NCBI GenBank assembly: GCA_009829735.1
Contig: CM020618.1
Coordinates: 10,755,119 to 10,819,118 of the forward strand
Length of the DNA: 64,000 bases
Direction: 5' to 3'
From: Pyropia yezoensis
Taxonomy: Eukaryota > Rhodophyta > Bangiophyceae > Bangiales > Bangiaceae
The first letter of the stretch is position 1. The number at the start of each line of letters is the position of its first letter. The notes beneath the pieces were generated by a model. The model made no database searches, was not told where the DNA came from, and was given only the letters and a program-made list of their open reading frames with translations. Below, in pieces: positions 10,441-19,982 of the stretch. The position numbers were made by a program, and so were the translations under genes.

Positions 10441-10917
10441 CGAACGCGTTGCCGCCCCTAAATTGCGGGTTCGTAGAAACGACGGCTTCAGCGTGTCCTT
10501 AGCTTCGGTTGCTAGGTTCTTTCCTGTGTTTGGGTCTGGGGCTGATTCCATCCTATCTACATACTGCATGCTTGCGTCCGCGGCTATGGATTGCCAGGTG
10601 CTGGCCAATTATTGCACGAGATTGCAGGACACCTGTGATTGCGTATCACATGGGTTGTTGATTGGCGCCTTCGGGGGCGAGATTCTCCGCGTTGCCTGCG
10701 TGCTGGTTCCAAAACGCGTTTTGTTTGCGTTTTGGTTGAGATATGCAAATACTACATACCTCCGGCGCCCCTGCCCGCGGCGGCGGCGATCGCGGAGGCG
10801 TCGGCGGCGCCACCACGGCGGGGGTGAATCACTCACGCTCAACCCACCGCGGCCAACCGCACCCCCGCCGCCCTCACCCCATCCTCTATCATCGGCACAC
10901 CCACTTTAAGCGCCACC

Positions 10918-10950
<33 letters not shown>

Positions 10951-11071
10951 TGGCGGCCCGGCGGCGACGGCGCCAGCGCAATACCGCCGCCACCCTCCTC
11001 CCCACCGCAGAGGCTATGCTTGCGCCGCCCGCCTGCCAACGAGTCTCTTCCTCCCAGCCCCCACTCGCCCC
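10441..11071. other. Intergenic, with a 30-C homopolymer
   Basis: No gene is supported. Bases 10450-10770 are less GC-rich than the surroundings and may be regulatory. A pure C run of 30 nt lies at 10920-10949. The final stretch is the 3' flank of the RGG-protein gene, whose last codons read AGCAG|GTAG, so a splice donor in place of the stop is conceivable. Confidence 0.4.
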
Positions 11072-12445
11072 CTACCTGCTGCCGCCGCCACCGCCCCCGC
11101 CAACCTCGACAGCCTCAGCGTCCCCGTCGACCGGCTCACCAGCTTCGATAGGTGACTCTGCGATGTTACTGGCGAGGCGGTCTGGCGTCGCCGCCGCCGC
11201 CACCGTGAGCTCCCGCGATTGTTGCACCCCAAAGTCCACAGGCGTAGTAGAAGTACTGGACTGGGAGCTTGCCGCCGCCTGCGTCCGCTCGGCCAAGCCA
11301 CACGCCGTGCCAGTGTAAGTGGTGACAAGACTGGAGATGTGTTCAACGGCTGCGTGCAGTCGGTCGATCTTACCGTCCAGTGCCCTGAAGCCCGTCGTAA
11401 TCACTCGTACCAGGGCCTTCAGATCGGCCCCGTGTCCTTGAGGTAGCTGGTCGGCTGCCGCGTTGAGTGCTGCGCCCGCTGCAGCGACGCTGGTTGCACC
11501 TGACACACTCCCCGCCCGCCGCTTTGGCGATGGCGAACGAGATCCCCGGGGGCGCCTGCTGGGCGGTGGGAGATCGTTCGAGGGTACTGACCCGCCCCCG
11601 GTAGAAGGGGAGGAGTCCTCTGAGGACGACGCCAGCGCGGACGTAGGTGTGTCCGACGGTGGAGGTGCGTACATCATGGGCAGTGCCCATCGACCGCCAC
11701 GACCACCACAACCGCCACGACCGCCACGACCGCCACGACCGCCACGACCGCCACGACCGCCACGACCGCCTTGACCACCACGACCACCAGATCCGCGGCT
11801 GCGTGCAGGACGCGGCTCAACAGACTGTGTAGAAGGGGTTGAGGGAGTTGGTGAGAGTCCGTGCAAAGCCCCGAGGCACCCGTGACGACCACAGCCGCGA
11901 CCACACGGCGGCGGCAGCGCAGATGAACCACCACTGGCACCGCTGGCACGTGGGCTAGCTGCTGGGAAGCTCGGAGTAGCCTGACAAGGCTCAGGAGCCA
12001 TGGAGCCAGCCGGTGGTGGCAGCTCGGGGCCCCTTGGAGGAGCAAGAGGGGGTAGGGAGTGCGCAGCAGAGTGCAGACCAGCAGCCGGCCGGACAGGGAA
12101 GTGTCCACCACTGTCCGCCGACCCCGAGTCTGGTGTGTGGGCGGGTACACGGCGACTTCTAAAGCGGTGAAGCGAGTCGTCGCGTGGCTGCTCCCACGCG
12201 GCCGCCAAGCGCGGCGGGGGGCAGCTCCAGGCCGGGGCAAGGGCGACCTCTCCCGCAAAGCCCGGTAGAGGAGGGGGGCCGCGACCAAGTACCGGCGCTC
12301 GGGGGCCAGCAGCGCTGTCTGACCGAGGCAGAGGACCGCCCGCCCAAGGAAGGGAGTCGGTGCTCGTTTCCGCACGGGAAGAGAACCCCACCGACGCGCG
12401 TGGGGACGGAGTGCCGCTCCCATGTCTATAGCCACTGGAAGCCAT
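11072..12445 (-). CDS. RGG-box protein with C-terminal coiled-coil-like segment
   Basis: 457 residues from the ATG at 12445 (MASSGYRHG, context CAACCATGG). The N-terminal ~210 residues are Ser/Pro/Gly-rich and probably disordered. Residues ~218-248 form an (RGG)n array encoded by a 9-bp tandem repeat at about 11711-11790. A Ser/Arg segment follows (RRPRGSRSPSPKRR, ~310), then a more ordered region (~340-420: ADLKALVRVITTGFRALDGK, with heptad-like spacing). RGG boxes bind RNA or G-quadruplexes and are methylated on arginine; SR-like segments suggest a nuclear RNA role. The combination also resembles some retroelement ORF1 proteins, but I see no reverse transcriptase nearby. No family recognised; the reading frame is supported mainly by composition and the coherent C-terminal half. 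Confidence 0.5.
   Translation of the reverse strand: MASSGYRHGSGTPSPRASVGFSSRAETSTDSLPWAGGPLPRSDSAAGPRAPVLGRGPPPLPGFAGEVALAPAWSCPPPRLAAAWEQPRDDSLHRFRSRRVPAHTPDSGSADSGGHFPVRPAAGLHSAAHSLPPLAPPRGPELPPPAGSMAPEPCQATPSFPAASPRASGASGGSSALPPPCGRGCGRHGCLGALHGLSPTPSTPSTQSVEPRPARSRGSGGRGGQGGRGGRGGRGGRGGRGGRGGCGGRGGRWALPMMYAPPPSDTPTSALASSSEDSSPSTGGGSVPSNDLPPPSRRPRGSRSPSPKRRAGSVSGATSVAAAGAALNAAADQLPQGHGADLKALVRVITTGFRALDGKIDRLHAAVEHISSLVTTYTGTACGLAERTQAAASSQSSTSTTPVDFGVQQSRELTVAAAATPDRLASNIAESPIEAGEPVDGDAEAVEVGGGGGGGSR
11711..11775. repeat. 9-bp tandem repeat encoding RGG array
   Basis: About seven copies of CCACGACCG in direct tandem, with slightly diverged flanking units. On the minus strand it reads (CGGTCGTGG)n, giving Gly-Gly-Arg repeats. 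Length polymorphism would stay in frame because the unit is three codons. Confidence 0.85.
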
Positions 12446-14452
12446 GGTTGGAGGCGTTGGTTGGGTCGTTGAGAGGTTGGAGGTGTTGGGTCGTGGAGAG
12501 GTTGGAGGTGTTGGGTCGTTGAGATCACAGAGGCCAGATGAAGGGCAGGCGTGGGAGCAAGGCAATGGTCAAGAGCACGGAGAAACTCGGACTCTGAGGG
12601 TGACTGCTGTGGGGCGGGGCAAGGAAGAGAGAACAGACAAGACGGGAAGCCAGGGGACATGATAAACAGAAAAGAACCGACTGTGACCGACCCACAACAC
12701 CGACGCCATCGGCCTTCCGCGACCCTGTGCTGGTCGAGCCCACGACCCCGCCCGCTTGCCATCCGCCACCCACCACGCCCACTGAGCAGCCCCCCGCTCC
12801 ACACACCAGAGGACCACCTGCACGAACGTACATGAACACGGGGATTGCGTGGCATCGCTATCACCGCGAAGCCAGTAGCTTCTTGGTGACAAAAGAGGCG
12901 TCCATGCAACATAGTATGGGTTGATGCTGCACCAACAGCAGGCACGACAAAAAGCGCAGCCAGACTGCGTGCTCCAGCACCACGAAAAACGGCCCAAGGC
13001 GGTACCGGCATCGTCGTCCCACCACACACCACGGGCGGCCATGGACGCCGGTTGCCCCTTGTCAAGGTCATTGACCGCGGACGTTGGTTGCCCCTGGTCG
13101 GAGTCATTGGCCGCGGAAAGTCATTGGCCGCGGAAAGTCACCGGCCCGGTCGTCGTCCCGGAAGATGGACAGTGCTGGTAGGGTGGCGACGGCAACGCCA
13201 GGGCCTTTGTGGCCCCAGTTCCTGGTACTTGGCAGTGTGACACTGTGACATGCAATCACACATGAGCGACGCCCATCTCTGTGAGCGTGCACGGGTGGGT
13301 GAGGTGGGCGAGTCTTGGCCGCGAGGCGACGGAGAGGCGTGCGAGGCGTGTGGTCGACGTGCGTTGCAACTGCAACCACCTTTTGATTTCATCTGAAATC
13401 CCCTACGATAGGCAAGTGTTGTCCAGGCCAGCCAATCATACGTACAGAACCACACCAGGGCCTTGGACTTGGATGAATGCGTCGAAGAGTTTGGTGAGCT
13501 GCGGAGAACAAATAATGTCGAGCGAGCGAACGCCACGCCGAGTCGCAACCTCGTGGGGGGCGCCGTCGTTCGTAATGGTCGGCCGGCCGTCCCTGTCCCG
13601 CGCATGTCGTTTTTGTTCGCTCCTGCGATGGCCTTCACGCGCTACTGTGCTGTGTGCAGCTCGCTTCGGGTGGTATGACTTACTCTGGCGCTTCCTCTCA
13701 GTCAACGCAATAGCGCTACAGGATCCACTCCCCCCGTTGCTCTCCACGGTAGCAGAACGAAGCAAGAACTGCGCGGAAGCACGCTGTCTATCTCTGTTGG
13801 GTCTGCTAGGTGGCTTCTTGAGGGTGGGAGTCCTCGCGAGATTGCTTGTGTGGCAGCAAAGCAGCGACACACTGGTAGCAAGCTCGCGGCGAGTGCGGTG
13901 ACGACACGCCTCTTTGAGCAACTGAGCCACGAAGACGAGGCTGCTGGGGCCCCCGCCGCTATCCACACGGCCACAGCCGCCCCCTACCTCAAACTAACCC
14001 GCACCTCACCGTAACCAGAGGTAGAGGGACAGAGACGCCAGGAACGTGACATTTTTAATCCCAAAGCAGGCTAGACTAGTACCCCCATAGCTACTAGTTG
14101 ACCGGCGGGCCGGCCCTGCGGGAACAGAGAGAAAAAGGTACAAGAGACGGGGAGACGAGACGTGATGCTGGAGAGCCCGCGCCTTCGTAGCGACAAAACT
14201 CCATGCAGCGTCGACGGGCGGCGTTAGTTGCCGCCGCCAGCAGAGGCGTAGGTGTTGGCGCGGGGAAGATGCGGTGGAGCAAACGCAACCGACAGGCGGC
14301 GCGCCGCGGGGAGGGCCAGATCAGTCTCGTCTCGGAAGAAGAAGAAGGGCGCTGTGTCCCTCGGTGTGATGTACAGACGAGCACGTAGGGTGGGCGGGTT
14401 GGGCGCGCGAGAAGAACTGGACGCGGCCGGCCTTGCGTCGGCGGCGGCCAGC
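12446..14452. other. Intergenic region, no supportable gene
   Basis: The 5' flank of the RGG gene carries 25-bp tandem units (core GAGAGGTTGGAGGTGTTGGG) at about 12455-12520. Bases 13240-14100 have lower GC and several open frames on both strands, none with a good ATG start, a recognisable motif or clear codon bias. Two short repeats of the form GGTCATTGACCGCGGA / AGTCATTGGCCGCGGA occur at about 13060-13140. Confidence 0.35.
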
Positions 14453-14564
14453 CCCCACCGCAGGCGGTCTTGTACTGGCCGCCGTGGGCCGCGCCGCCTC
14501 GGCCGTCGCCCCCGAACGGTGCTGCGGCAGGCCGCAGCGCGCGCCGCGGCGCAGCCGCGGCGCA
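14453..14564 (-). repeat. Inverted copy of the 110-bp repeat at 4241-4350
   Basis: Reverse complement of 4241-4350 with only a few differences. It continues into a GC-rich repeat (CGCAGCCGCGG, about 14560-14600). No gene is supported. Confidence 0.7.
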
Positions 14565-15283
14565 GCCGCGGGAGCGGGCGCGCAGCCGCGCAGCCGCTGT
14601 GCAGCGGCGCTGCGACGAAGAAGTGAAAGCAGCAGCCACCCCCCGCCGCGGGGGCAAGGAGAGCGGCCGCGCCGAGTGGGCGCGGGCGGGGCAAACGCAC
14701 GGCATGGCGCCGCGCGCGCGCGGGCACCGACAGGCGGTGCGTCGGTCCCGACCGACAGGATGGGGCGGCGGCGAGCGGGGGAGGAAGCAAGGAGCGGGCG
14801 TGGCACCCATGGAGACGGGCCGCTCCCCCCCAGCCTGCCATACGGGTCGCGGGCGACCGACTTGGCGCCCGCCGGGGGAAATAATCACACAGCCGGTTAC
14901 AGGAAGAATCGACATTCAGGTCACTACTGTGCCCCCAGCCGCCGTCCGAGGCAGCGGCCAACCGCCCCCCGACAGCAGGTAAGCCCCCGCCGCGACTGAT
15001 GCCGACACCCCCCCCCCCCCCCCCCCCCCCCCCCGGCCCCCGGCGGCACCCGCCCCCCCCCCCACCCCCCCCCCCCTCCCCCGCCCCCCTCGGGCCGCAG
15101 CCACCTGCGGGGTTGCGCGGGGCAGCGGCCGCCAACGCCCCGCACCCGAACGCCAGCGGCCTCCCGGCCCCAAGCAGCAGCTACCCCCCAACCAGCACTC
15201 GTCGCCCACCGCATGCCCCTAGCTGCCCACAGCCCTAGCCCTCCTTCAGGCAGCAAATAACCGACCCCCTCCCCCAGCCGCCA
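14565..15283. other. GC-rich noncoding stretch with C27 tract
   Basis: No supportable gene. It contains a pure C run of 27 nt at 15008-15034 and neighbouring C-rich runs to 15085. A CAG|GTAAGC donor-like site lies near 14980 on the plus strand without an identifiable exon. Confidence 0.35.
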
Positions 15284-15507
15284 GCGGCCGCCCCACCCAC
15301 GGGCAGCAGCCGCCCCGCACTCACCTGCCGCCGCCCAACCCACCCTGCGGCGGCCGCCCCCTGCCCAGCCGCGGCCACCCCATCCTTAGCTTCAAGCGGC
15401 CGCCCCACCCACGGGCAGCAGCCGCCCCGCACTCACCTGCCGCCGCCCAACCCACCCTGCGGCGGCCGCCCCCTGCCCAGCCGCGGCCACCCCATCCTTA
15501 GCTTCAC
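15284..15507. repeat. Perfect 112-bp tandem duplication
   Basis: Units 15284-15395 and 15396-15507 are identical apart from the last base. Each unit contains CACTCACCTGCC, whose complement GGCAGGTGAGTG is a consensus splice donor on the minus strand. Identity indicates a recent duplication or an assembly effect. Confidence 0.9.
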
Positions 15508-16149
15508 CGCGCCCCGACCTCGGCCGAAGCCGCCAGTCGCCGCCTTCTCCCCGGCAGCGGCCGCCCGCTCCCACCGCTAGCCGCCTGCGGAAGCCCCCTC
15601 CCCGGAAGAGGCCGCCCCGCACCCGGCCTCAGCCGCCGCACTCGCGGCCGCGGCCGCCCCCCCCTGCCCGGCAGTGGCCACATCCCGCAACAAAGCAGCC
15701 CCAAAGCAGCCGCCCGACGCCAGCCAGCCGCCGCCGCCCCCCCCCCCCCCCCCCCCGCAGCAGCCGCCCCTACTCTGGCCGTTTACAGCGCACCCCCCAG
15801 GCACAGCGGGTGACTCCCCGCCCGAGTCCCCCTTCCCCTCCCCGACCAGGCCCTTCACCCTCCCGAAGCGAGTGGGCACCACTGCGCAACCCCCACGATG
15901 GCAACCCCCTCGAAGGCCGCTGGCAGCTGGCTATTTAAGACCGACGGCTCGCCGCATCGTGCCATGCGAACCCAACGTGTGGCTGGGAGCAATTGGATAT
16001 CGCAAATATGTGGACCAAGCAGTTTGGCGTTAGTGCGACAAGAAGCGTGGCTGCTTCACTTACGAGCTTCGCTAATGAGGCCGTAGTAGGGAGTGGTTCA
16101 TTTTCTCCGAGGTGATCAACCTAATTATCTAGTCGTGTCGTATGTACAT
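15508..16149. other. Noncoding; GC-rich then AT-richer segment
   Basis: Up to about 15760 it is CCG/CCGCC-rich and repetitive. Bases 15900-16140 are markedly less GC-rich, with a TATTTAAG motif near 15931 that could be a TATA-like element on the plus strand. No coding region is evident. Confidence 0.3.
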
Positions 16150-16510
16150 ACGCCGTGCGCGCGCGCGAAGCATGCACGCACGCACGCGCACCGCGCCCAC
16201 CTCTGGAGGCGCGTCCTCCTCGCAACGGCCCCTCCCCTCCCGTCCCCTCCCCCCCCATCGAGTCGTCGGCGCCCTTTTCCCGGTACCGGCAATCGATCCT
16301 CGGCGCGCTTGTGTCCTACGCGCCCGGTGCCTGCACACCTGTTGCTCCCGCTGGGTACAGGGCGGTGTGTGTGTGGGGAGGGGCGGACGAGCGCGCGGGC
16401 GTTTCGCCGGTGACGCCCTGTGCGTAGCCCGGTTGCCCCTCGTCTGCCCCTTCCCACTCGCCCACCGCGCTTGCCCACCCTTCCCGCCCTCTCCCACACC
16501 CTCTCCCGCC
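16150..16510 (-). repeat. Inverted copy of repeat R
   Basis: Read on the minus strand, 16510 to 16345 matches the conserved block of R (GGCGTCACCGGCGAAACGCC and flanks), 16340-16260 matches the module at 62690-62790 (CGAGG-TCGATTG-CGGTA), and 16270-16205 matches 10305-10433. It therefore joins modules seen separately in the other copies. A 25-nt C run follows at 16521-16545. Confidence 0.8.
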
Positions 16511-16770
16511 CCCTCACCCGCCCCCCCCCCCCCCCCCCCCCCCCCACCCGCTCGTCTCCTACGTCTCTCCGCTTCGCACCGCCCCCCTCCTTCTCCCCCA
16601 TTCCCGCCGATCCCGGCCAAGAACGGGGGGGGTGGGGGGGGAGGGAAGGACCTGTTCCTGTGGCGTATATGTTTGAGCCGTCCACGCCCATACCCCCTCC
16701 ACCCACCCCCCTCTGATCCCGACCAAGTCGCACAGCGCATGCTGTTCTGTCCTGCCACTGGCGTCTCACC

Positions 16771-18932
16771 ATGGCCGATCAAGAGCATGATGGACAGGGC
16801 AGTGGTGGCGGTAATACTGGCGAGGGTGCGGACCCACCTCCACATCTTTCCCTAGCGGTGCGCCGACGACGCGCGCTTCTACGCGCCGCCGCGGACAGCC
16901 TTGTCGCACCTACTATCGTCGACCGCGCACTCTTTCGGGCTGGTACTTCATCCACCAGCTCTGCCGTAGCGGAGGACATTGGCGGTGGTGGTGGCGGTGG
17001 TGGATCAGGTTTATTGGCGTCGTCAACGCCTCACCCCTCCGGCCCTCAGGTGTTCCTTGCTGCGGAAAGCGCTCCCGACGGCGAAACGGGCACGCCTGTC
17101 GTTGGCGAAGGCGACGACGCGGCCGTCGAAGTGAAGCGGGAGGACGTGCTGACGGCTCGAGTACGCGGCGTCGACGGCGTTACAGTCGGGATCGGAGACC
17201 GTGTGGTCGCGACCGGCATGCTATCCTCGGCACGTCGCCGGGAGGACGTGGAAGCGCGCTCGCCAACGCCGTCACCGCGTCGGGCACCACGACAGGCACT
17301 GGCGGACGTCGTAGCTGCCGGGATGAGCGTCCTGGCGTCGGCGCACCGCCAAGGGCGTGCTGAACAGGGTATGTCGCCGCCGCCACCTGCGCGACCGGTG
17401 CCGCCGCGGGGGCCGCTTCCGCCGTTGGCGTCGTTTGGTGCATCCCAGGGCGCACCGCCGCCGCCATCTCCGCAGCAGGTGCCGCCGCCGGGGCCGCTTC
17501 CCCCGTTGGCGTCGTTTGGCATGGCGTCGAGGCCAGCAGTGCCGCCAGGTGGTGGGTTGCGCGAACGGCACCGCCAAGAGGATGGGAGTGCGTGTGCCGA
17601 GGAGCCCCCTGTAACCCGCCCAACCGCTACGACGGCACAAGTAGGCGGCGTGCCTTGTCCTAATGGGACGCCCTCCACGGCGTGTAGGCGATGTCTTGAG
17701 GCCCCCAGGTGGTCGGGAAGGCCCCCGCCGTACGAGTACACGAGCGTGCAGAGATCGGCCCCAAATAAGAGCATATCCCTCAAGAAAAAGGTCGCATCGT
17801 GGGAGCGCGGATGCCCCCCCAAGAAGAACGAGTGTGACTGTTGCGGGATGCGGTTTTGGAAACCCCTGGACTGGGCGAGGCACGGAGTGGCATGCAGGGA
17901 GTTCAAGGAATCGCTTGCGTTAGCAAAACGGGCCACGCTGCAGTCGCAGGACAGGGCGCCGGTTGTTGGGCACGTGCCTGGCCCGTCGGAGGGGCGTATC
18001 GTCCGCCCAGTTCACCGACAGGTGAGCGTCTTGCGCGACGGTGCTCCCCGCCACGGCGATTCTCTCCGTTACGGCCACGGTGGTGCTCCCAGTCGTGACC
18101 ACGGCGATTCTCCCCGTTACGGCCACGGTAGTGCTCCTCCCCATCGTGACCACGGCGGTCCTCCCCGTTACGACCGCGGCGGCGGTCCTCCCCCCTACGA
18201 CCGCGGCGGCGNNNNNNNNNNNNNNNNNNNNNNNNNNNNNNNNNNNNNNNNNNNNNNNNNNNNNNNNNNNNNNNNNNNNNNNNNNNNNNNNNNNNNNNNN
18301 NNNNNNNNNNNNNNNNNNNNNNNNNNNNNNNNNNNNNNNNNNNNNNNNNNNNNNNNNNNNNNNNNNNNNNNNNNNNNNNNNNNNNNNNNNNNNNNNNNNN
18401 NNNNNNNNNNNNNNNNNNNNNNNNNNNNNNNNNNNNNNNNNNNNNNNNNNNNNNNNNNNNNNNNNNNNNNNNNNNNNNNNNNNNNNNNNNNNNNNNNNNN
18501 NNNNNNNNNNNNNNNNNNNNNNNNNNNNNNNNNNNNNNNNNNNNNNNNNNNNNNNNNNNNNNNNNNNNNNNNNNNNNNNNNNNNNNNNNNNNNNNNNNNN
18601 NNNNNNNNNNNNNNNNNNNNNNNNNNNNNNNNNNNNNNNNNNNNNNNNNNNNNNNNNNNNNNNNNNNNNNNNNNNNNNNNNNNNNCCCCTACGACCGCGG
18701 CGGCGGTCCTCCCCCCTACGACCGCGGCGGCGGTCCTCCCCCCTACGACCGCGGCGGCGGTGCTGCCCCCTACGGCCGCGGCGGCGGTGCTGCCCCCTAC
18801 GACCGCGGCGATTCTTCCCCCCACGGCAACTGCGATTCTCTCCGCCACGAGCACAGCCCTGCGTGTGAACCGCCTAGTCCGGAGAGTCTTCCGGGGCCGC
18901 GTTGCTGGGGTGCGGGGGATCGGGGTGTTTGA
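16771..18932 (+). CDS. C2HC zinc-finger protein with repetitive YDRGGGPPP tail (contains gap)
   Basis: The ATG at 16771 lies in context CACCATGG. The first ~330 residues are low-complexity, with an 81-bp doublet giving two copies of GPLPPLASFG (~215 and ~242). A single zinc-finger-like motif, C-x2-C-x12-H-x3-C, lies at about 352-373 (CDCCGMRF...WARHGVAC). It is followed by degenerate RYGHG/RDHG repeats that become a 27-bp unit encoding YDRGGGPPP. A 474-N gap falls in that array. After the gap the same units continue two nucleotides out of register; read in the repeat's own frame the protein ends at TGA 18930-18932 (tail ...GAGDRGV). So the gap length is not exact. A nucleic-acid or protein-binding role is likely from the finger and the Tyr/Arg/Gly-rich tail; no family recognised. 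Confidence 0.6.
18212..18685. other. Assembly gap (474 N)
   Basis: Lies within the 27-bp coding repeat array of the zinc-finger protein. TAC codons opening the unit are at 18196 before and 18690 after; the distance of 494 is not a multiple of 27 or 3, so the estimated gap size is wrong if the array is uniform. Confidence 0.98.
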
Positions 18933-19053
18933 GTAACGATGCGGTCTTTCTCCATTCCTATCACATCCTTTCTTGGCCTCGGCCTGCACGTGAACCGCCT
19001 AGTCCGGAGAGTCCTCCGGGGTCGTGTAGCTGGGGGCCGGGGGATCGGGGTGT
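18865..19053. repeat. Direct repeat across the zinc-finger gene stop codon
   Basis: Two ~64-bp copies, offset by 125 bp (from 18865 and from 18990), both running from GTGAACCGCCTAGTCCGGAG to GGGGGATCGGGGTGT. The first encodes the C-terminal ~21 codons and the second lies after the stop, so the end of the gene was duplicated into its 3' flank. Confidence 0.85.
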
Positions 19054-19349
19054 GGTCTTCACCATGCCTGTTTGAATGACGTTCTGAGTACCTCCCCAGG
19101 ACCTCTTTGCATCATCTCCGAGGGACCATTTTGTCATGACCTATTGCCACAGGCATCGCAGTGTACATTGATCGCTTTATTGATTGTATCAACTTCGCCT
19201 AAACCCCACTGTTATATACTGCCCACTACCGCTGAGGGTATATGGGATCGGTACATAAGTTGCTAGACGCTGAGCCATAGGCGAACAGAAAAGACAGTCG
19301 TGCGCATCGCACAACGACAACAGAGACAGCAATGGGGATTGACAGCATG
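19054..19349. other. Intergenic, relatively AT-rich
   Basis: About 300 bases of lower GC between the zinc-finger gene and the candidate below; no coding sequence or clear signal recognised. Confidence 0.35.
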
Positions 19350-19878
19350 TCAGCTCCCATCACGGGCGCGACCCTGCTCCCCTCCCAACGCCCACCCATA
19401 CACACTTCCATCATAGGCGCAACCCTTCTCCCCTTCCACCGTCCACTCATACACACCCTCTAGGAAACCTCGTGACACCACCCACCAGCACTCCCGCCAT
19501 CGCTGGTAAGCCCGCCCCCCCACCACGCACCTTCCGGCACCCCCGCACACCTTCAGGCACCCCCCCACACCCACAAGCTTGCCCCCCCCCCCCGAGCAAC
19601 ATACCTGGGCGCGCGAGGAGGGTGATCCGGCGTATCTGTTCATGAAGAGGTCTTGACCTATAAAAGGGAGATGAGGGGTGTGGGGAGCGAAAGGAAGTGA
19701 ACACAGGGGGAGCCCCACCCCCACACACGGCCTTTGGCAAAAGAGCGCGAGAGACACGCCCGTCCCCCCTGCTCTTGCGTGGCCGCGAGCGCACATCCCC
19801 CAACCCCCCCCCCCCCCCCCCCCCCCCTCCGCCGCCGCCCAGGCGCTCTCCTCATACGCAGAAGTGAGCTCGGGGTTG

Positions 19879-19913
<35 letters not shown>

Positions 19914-19982
19914 CGCCGCTGCGAGACAGGCGCCGACGGTGAGGAGGGCGGTGAGCCGCCGCCCGGTGGTGGGACGCGTCAT
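19350..19982 (-). CDS. Possible secreted Gly/Ala-rich protein
   Basis: 210 residues from the ATG at 19982. The N-terminus is a plausible signal peptide: basic MTRPTTGRR, then a hydrophobic Leu/Ala core ending in a poly-Ala run encoded by (GCC)n. A Gly run follows, from the C24 tract at 19804-19827, then a Cys-containing segment, and the C-terminus has two in-frame 17-residue repeats from a 51-bp tandem unit (starting 19357 and 19408; VYEWTVEGEKG / VYGWALGGEQG). A 110-bp piece (19711-19820) recurs at 20811-20920 with the minus-strand frame largely preserved. Against it: the homopolymer makes the frame uncertain, and a TATAAAAG on the plus strand (19659) could mean that the real transcript runs the other way. 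Confidence 0.3.
19659..19666 (+). promoter_or_regulatory. TATA-box-like element
   Basis: TATAAAAG preceded by a GC-poor stretch. If functional, transcription would start near 19690 on the plus strand, though no convincing plus-strand coding region follows. Confidence 0.3.

Noticed and set aside
11674-13107. Minus-strand frame with a Val/Ala repeat resembling a membrane protein
   Set aside because: The hydrophobic repeat is the same 9-bp array read out of frame; the RGG frame has a better start and a coherent downstream region.
13436-13966. Minus-strand 176-codon frame with basic residues and a plausible C-terminus
   Set aside because: It has no ATG, a plus-strand frame is equally open over the same bases, and no motif is recognised.
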